6,824 nucleotides of DNA from an uncultured Paracoccaceae bacterium. GTDB lineage: Bacteria; Pseudomonadota; Alphaproteobacteria; Rhodobacterales; Rhodobacteraceae. The position numbers were made by a program, and so were the translations under genes. The stretch covers positions 1 to 6,824 of the forward strand of contig CALCPC010000095.1 of assembly GCA_937900975.1 (NCBI GenBank). Reading direction: 5' to 3'. Below the pieces are notes generated by a model that was not told where the DNA came from, did no database searches, and saw only the letters and a list, made by a program, of their open reading frames with translations. The first letter of the stretch is position 1. Each line of letters starts with the position of its first letter. This document shows, piece by piece, positions 1 through 6,824 of the stretch.

Positions 1-182
1 GACGTCCCGACCCGTCTGCGTCTTGCCGAGCTTCACATGGCCCGAGGAGACCACGGGTCGGCAGCTCCCCTCTTCGCCGAGGTGCTCGAAAAGCATCCCG
101 ACTCGGCAGCGGCGCTTCTCGGCGGCGGGCGGGTGGCCGAGGACACGTCCGTCATCGATGAGGCGCTGCGCGCGTTGTTGGC

Positions 183-186
<4 letters not shown>
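1..186 (+). CDS. C-terminal fragment of a TPR-like protein (5' end outside window)
   Basis: An open frame enters from the left edge and ends at TGA 184-186, leaving 61 visible residues. Visible residues 2-35 fit one tetratricopeptide repeat: Leu8, Ala9, His12, Ala21, Phe25, Val28 and Pro33 fall on the consensus spacing of the helix-turn-helix repeat. After a Gly-rich link, a last short helix (about residues 46-60) closes the protein. TPR repeats mediate protein-protein contacts, so no enzymatic role can be inferred. The stop overlaps the start of the next gene in an ATGA, which suggests co-transcription and translational coupling with the GMC oxidoreductase. The upstream part, which would define the family, is missing. 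The coding call rests on the TPR-like pattern, the uninterrupted frame and the overlap. Confidence 0.6.
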
Positions 187-4146
<3,960 letters not shown>

Positions 4147-4149
<3 letters not shown>

Positions 4150-4261
4150 AGCATTTTCCGTTCAAAGTGAGTCAATCATCATCAGAAAACGCGTTCAAGA
4201 TCAGCATTCTGCTGATCTTGAGACAGCGATTTCTGATCCAATGTGAACAGAAATTGCTCTA
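4147..4261. repeat. 115-bp nested imperfect palindrome (MITE-like intergenic repeat candidate)
   Basis: The left end TAGAGCA (4147-4153) is matched by its complement TGCTCTA (4255-4261). The arms keep pairing inward with scattered mismatches: TTTC and GTTCA on the left against their complements on the right, then TCAGAAAACGCGT near 4182-4194 against an ACAGCGATTTCTGA-type segment near 4222-4236. The core is a perfect 12-bp stem with a three-base loop. The element is visibly more AT-rich than its surroundings, and its first three bases supply the tmoX stop codon. Such compact palindromes occur as dispersed repeats in alphaproteobacterial genomes. Only one copy lies in this window, so the repeat nature is inferred. 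In RNA it would fold into a long hairpin that could protect the 3' end of tmoX mRNA. Confidence 0.7.
4195..4221. other. Perfect 12-bp hairpin at the core of the palindrome
   Basis: TCAAGATCAGCA (4195-4206) is followed by loop TTC (4207-4209) and its exact complement TGCTGATCTTGA (4210-4221). No T-tract follows, so it is not a standard intrinsic terminator by itself. An mRNA-stabilising or processing hairpin downstream of a binding-protein gene is a reasonable role, or it is simply the core of the repeat. Confidence 0.75.
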
Positions 4262-4310
4262 AGGCGCGGCGCTCAGGCCGCTTTGCGGTTTTGGACACGG
4301 GCAACCAGGG

Positions 4311-4338
4311 GACGCGCCGGTGCGCTGGCGCGTCTTTT
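4311..4338 (+). terminator. Candidate intrinsic terminator/attenuator between tmoX and tmoW
   Basis: GACGCGCC (4311-4318) pairs perfectly with GGCGCGTC (4327-4334). The inner bases add a G-U and a G-C pair around a TGCG loop (4321-4324), which fits the stable UNCG tetraloop class. TTTT follows at 4335-4338. The stem is strong but the T-tract is short, so partial termination is more likely than a full stop. It sits in the 242-base gap between tmoX and tmoW, where the level of transporter relative to binding protein could be set. A chance hairpin in GC-rich DNA is possible. Confidence 0.45.
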
Positions 4339-4382
4339 CGGGGGCAAGAAAGGCCGCGGGCCGGATGCCCCGGCACAGCGAT

Positions 4383-4387
4383 GAGGG
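4383..4387 (+). promoter_or_regulatory. Ribosome binding site of tmoW
   Basis: GAGGG ends four bases before ATG 4392, a slightly tight spacing. It favours this start over the in-frame ATG 4365 or GTG 4320, which would add Arg/Gly-rich residues foreign to the family and, for GTG 4320, place the start inside the hairpin. Confidence 0.5.
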
Positions 4388-4391
4388 CAAG

Positions 4392-5408
4392 ATGACCGAC
4401 ACACCGGTGATCGAAGCGCAATCGGTCTGGAAACTTTTCGGCGCGGACCCCGCGCATTATTTCGCGGGGCTCGACGTCCAGAAAAGCTATGAGGCCATCC
4501 GGGCCGACGGCTATATCGCCGGTGTGCGCGATGTCAGCCTTCGCGTCGACCGGGGCGAGATGCTGGTGATCATGGGGCTGTCGGGCTCTGGCAAGTCGAC
4601 CTTGGTGCGGTGCTTCTCTCGGCTTCACGACATCACCGGCGGCACTGTGCGGATTGCGGGTCAGGATCTGGCGGGGCTGTCGGAGCGGGCGCTGATCGAT
4701 TTGCGCCGATCCAAGATGGGGATGGTGTTTCAGTCCTTTGGTCTGCTGCCCCATCGCACCGTGCTTGAAAACGTCGCCTTCCCGCTGGAAATGCGCGGCC
4801 AGGACCGCCACGAGCGCCGCCGCCGCGCATTGGAAGTGATTGAACTCGTGGGCCTTGCGGGGCGCGAGGATTACTTCCCGCGGGAGCTTTCGGGCGGCCA
4901 GCAACAGCGCGTGGGCATCGCCCGCAGTCTGGCAATCGAGCCCGACATCTGGTTTCTGGACGAGCCTTTCTCGGCGCTCGACCCGTTGATCCGGCGCGAG
5001 ATGCAGGATGAGTTTTTGCGGCTGCAGGGGATGCTGGGCAAAACCATCGTCTTTATCACCCATGATTTTGACGAGGCGCTGCGGCTTGCCGACCGGATTG
5101 CGATCATGAAGGACGGCGCGGTGGAGCAGTGCGACACGCCAGACCGGATCGTGCTAAACCCCGCCACCGAATACATCGCGAAATTCACCGAAGATGTCGA
5201 CAAGGCCCGTGTTGTGCATGCGGGCGCCCTGGCGCAGGCGGACGCGGTGGGGGAAGGGGAACCGGTGCCCGCTGCGGCACGTGTGCGCGATTTGGCACGG
5301 CTGCTGGCCGAGGATCCAAGGGACGTCATCCCCGTTCTCGATGGGGGCCAGATTGTCGGCGGGCTGCGCCGGCGCGAGGGTCTCGATATGCTTTTGGACG
5401 GGCGCTGA
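4392..5408 (+). CDS. tmoW: TMAO-type ABC transporter ATP-binding subunit TmoW
   Basis: A 338-residue cytoplasmic ATPase of the glycine betaine/proline (ProV/OpuAA) class that would power TMAO import with TmoX and TmoV. It has the class-specific N-terminal extension (VWKLFG at 12-17 and GVRDVSL at 44-50) before the core. Nucleotide-binding motifs are all intact: Walker A GLSGSGKST (62-70), Q-loop Gln114, signature LSGGQ (166-170), Walker B IWFLDE (186-191), D-loop SALD (194-197) and switch His224. The tail from about residue 270 ends in a segment resembling part of a CBS domain (VIPVLDGGQIVGGLRRR), a regulatory module in this class; only one such repeat is evident. TGA 5406-5408 shares one base with the tmoV ATG. 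Symbols follow the usage in which TmoW is the ATPase and TmoV the permease. The ATPase alone does not fix the substrate; the TMAO call depends on tmm and tmoX beside it. Confidence 0.86.
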   Translation: MTDTPVIEAQSVWKLFGADPAHYFAGLDVQKSYEAIRADGYIAGVRDVSLRVDRGEMLVIMGLSGSGKSTLVRCFSRLHDITGGTVRIAGQDLAGLSERALIDLRRSKMGMVFQSFGLLPHRTVLENVAFPLEMRGQDRHERRRRALEVIELVGLAGREDYFPRELSGGQQQRVGIARSLAIEPDIWFLDEPFSALDPLIRREMQDEFLRLQGMLGKTIVFITHDFDEALRLADRIAIMKDGAVEQCDTPDRIVLNPATEYIAKFTEDVDKARVVHAGALAQADAVGEGEPVPAAARVRDLARLLAEDPRDVIPVLDGGQIVGGLRRREGLDMLLDGR

Positions 5409-6824
5409 TGGCGCTTGCCGCGGAAACCGGGGCGAAACCGGGCCTCGCCCCGCCAGAGATGCCGCTGGCGCTGCCGCTGATCGTGGCGGCTGCTGGGGTG
5501 ATTTTGGCCAAGGCGCTTGGCCGTTTGCCGACATGGGTCGACCGGGTGCCGGATGCGCTGGTGCCGCCGGCGGCGGCCGTGCTCGACCGGGTGTTTGCCT
5601 TTGTCCAAAACGACCTTGGCTTGATCCACGCAACGCGCTGGTTTGCGGAAGGGCCGCTTCAGTTCCTGCTCGACACCGTTGCAAACCTGTTGGAGGGGAA
5701 GCGGCGCTGGCCCAACCTTGGCCCGATCCCTTGGCCGGCGGTCACGGCGGTCCTGGTCGTTCTGGGGCACGCGCTTGGCGGTTGGCGGTTGGCGGCGCTG
5801 GTCGGCGCCACCTTCGTATGGACAGCGCTGATCGGGCAGTGGGAGCTTGCGATGCAGACCCTCTCGGTCATCGCGGTCGCGGCGCCCTTGGCGTTTTTCC
5901 TAGGGCTTGGCCTTGGCATACTGGCCTGGCGGTCGCCCCGGTTTGAGGCGGCGCTGCGCCCGATCCTGTCGATCATGCAGACATTGCCGTTTTTCACCTA
6001 CCTTCTGCCGGCTGTGATTTTTTTCAAAGTGGGGCCAACGGCGGGGGCGATGGCCACCATCCTCTACGCCATGCCGCCGATGATCCTTATGGCGGCGCTC
6101 GGCCTGAAAAAAGTCAGCCCCGACATTGTCGAGGCCGGCAAAATGTCCGGTGCCACGCGCTGGCAGATGTTGACCCGGGTCTACCTGCCCGCCGCACGGA
6201 CCGAGATCTTGGTGGGCGTCAACCAGGTGATCATGCTGTGCCTCGCGATGGTGGTTCTGACCGCCTTTATCGGCATGCCCGGGCTTGGCGCGAAGCTTTT
6301 GGCCAATATGGGCAGCTTGAAACTTGGCCGCTCGTTCGAGATCGGCGTGACCATCGTGCTGATCGCCATAACGCTCGACCGGATGTCGAAGGCCTGGGTG
6401 GTGCAGCAGCCCGCGCATTTTGAGCGGGGGACACCCTGGTGGCGGCGCAACATCCATCTGGTGATCGGCCTTGGTGTCTTTGTGCTTGGTTGGGCCGTGG
6501 CGGCGGCTGTTTCGGGCCTGGATCGGGTAGAGCCGGTGGTGTTGCCGCTTGCAGAGTTCAACCTCCACCGCTGGGTCCCGGCCGTTCTGGACGAGGTCCA
6601 CCGCAGGGAATCGCTGTCCCAAGGACGGGAGATCGATGCCGCCATCAAGACAGCCTTGAGCGTTGACTGGGTGCGAAGCGCGACAGACGCGATCCGCTGG
6701 TTCCTGAATGTCCACGTCCTAATCCCCTTCCGCAACGCGCTGCTTTGGGTGCCGGCGCCGGCATTTGTCCTGACCGTCACAGCGCTCGCCGCCCTGGTCG
6801 GCGGCAAAAAGCCCGCGCTTTACG
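5408..6824 (+). CDS. tmoV: TMAO-type ABC transporter permease TmoV (3' end outside window)
   Basis: The frame opens at ATG 5408, overlapping the tmoW stop by one base (TGATG), and stays open to the window edge: 472 codons. It encodes an inner-membrane permease of the binding-protein-dependent class. Hydrophobic segments are clear at about 20-38, 110-142, 152-174, 190-207, 211-232, 271-290, 312-322 and 350-369. The EAA loop that docks on the ATPase is at 242-263 (EAGKMSGATRWQ followed by LPAA), confirming a complete first permease domain. Residues 370-445 form a hydrophilic stretch, and 446-466 start a new hydrophobic run after FRNALLW, much like the beginning of a second permease domain. A fused tandem permease is therefore likely, with the second half beyond the edge. 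It is translationally coupled to tmoW. The visible part has no lesion. Confidence 0.85.
   Translation, partial: MALAAETGAKPGLAPPEMPLALPLIVAAAGVILAKALGRLPTWVDRVPDALVPPAAAVLDRVFAFVQNDLGLIHATRWFAEGPLQFLLDTVANLLEGKRRWPNLGPIPWPAVTAVLVVLGHALGGWRLAALVGATFVWTALIGQWELAMQTLSVIAVAAPLAFFLGLGLGILAWRSPRFEAALRPILSIMQTLPFFTYLLPAVIFFKVGPTAGAMATILYAMPPMILMAALGLKKVSPDIVEAGKMSGATRWQMLTRVYLPAARTEILVGVNQVIMLCLAMVVLTAFIGMPGLGAKLLANMGSLKLGRSFEIGVTIVLIAITLDRMSKAWVVQQPAHFERGTPWWRRNIHLVIGLGVFVLGWAVAAAVSGLDRVEPVVLPLAEFNLHRWVPAVLDEVHRRESLSQGREIDAAIKTALSVDWVRSATDAIRWFLNVHVLIPFRNALLWVPAPAFVLTVTALAALVGGKKPALY

Larger units (their letters stand above)
4150..4391. other. tmoX-tmoW intergenic region
   Basis: This is the only long non-coding stretch in the window. 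It holds the rest of the 115-bp palindrome (to 4261), a weak CCGC/GCGG stem with TTTT (4278-4292), the stronger candidate terminator (4311-4338), and the tmoW leader. I see no convincing -35/-10 promoter, so whether tmoWV have their own promoter or rely on read-through from tmoX is open. Confidence 0.7.

Noticed and set aside
4278..4292. Short CCGC-TTT-GCGG stem followed by TTTT
   Set aside because: Only four base pairs; too weak to call a terminator, especially beside the much stronger hairpin at 4311-4338.
4320..4391. Longer tmoW with starts at GTG 4320 or ATG 4365
   Set aside because: The added residues are unlike the family N-terminus and lack a good RBS; ATG 4392 has GAGGG upstream.

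Overview
The window is GC-rich (by eye) and densely coding on the + strand only. It looks like part of a methylated-amine / trimethylamine N-oxide (TMAO) locus from a marine-type alphaproteobacterium. The protein sequences most closely recall the roseobacter group (Rhodobacterales), but this comes from memory of the families and not from a search.

Layout, left to right. Positions 1-186 hold the 3' end of a gene with a TPR-like C-terminus. Its stop overlaps (ATGA) the start of a complete GMC-family FAD oxidoreductase (183-1775). After 53 bases comes a trimethylamine monooxygenase gene, tmm (1829-3163). It is full length and collinear with the family but is cut at codon 106 by one in-frame TAA (2144-2146), where the family, as I recall it, has a tyrosine. 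After 44 bases comes tmoX (3208-4149), a periplasmic glycine-betaine/TMAO-type binding protein with a signal peptide. A 242-base gap follows. It holds a 115-base imperfect palindrome, whose first bases are also the tmoX stop codon, and then a GC-rich hairpin followed by TTTT. Next are tmoW (4392-5408), an ABC ATPase, and tmoV (5408 to the window edge), a permease. The tmoW stop and tmoV start overlap by one base, and tmoV runs off the right end with 472 codons visible.

How the genes work together. In known marine methylotrophs and roseobacters, Tmm (an FAD/NADPH flavin monooxygenase) oxidises trimethylamine to TMAO, and TmoXWV imports TMAO for demethylation and use as energy, nitrogen and one-carbon units. 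Here the importer looks intact as far as visible, while the Tmm reading frame is interrupted once with otherwise well-preserved sequence on both sides. This fits a very recent pseudogene or a base-call error. If real, the strain would keep TMAO import but lose TMA oxidation by this copy. The GMC enzyme's substrate cannot be read from the sequence.

The best points for follow-up are the tmm nonsense codon, the nested palindrome at the end of tmoX, and the terminator-like hairpin that may separate tmoX expression from tmoWV. I see no CRISPR array, tRNA, rRNA, transposase or phage gene, and nothing that supports a wholly new system.
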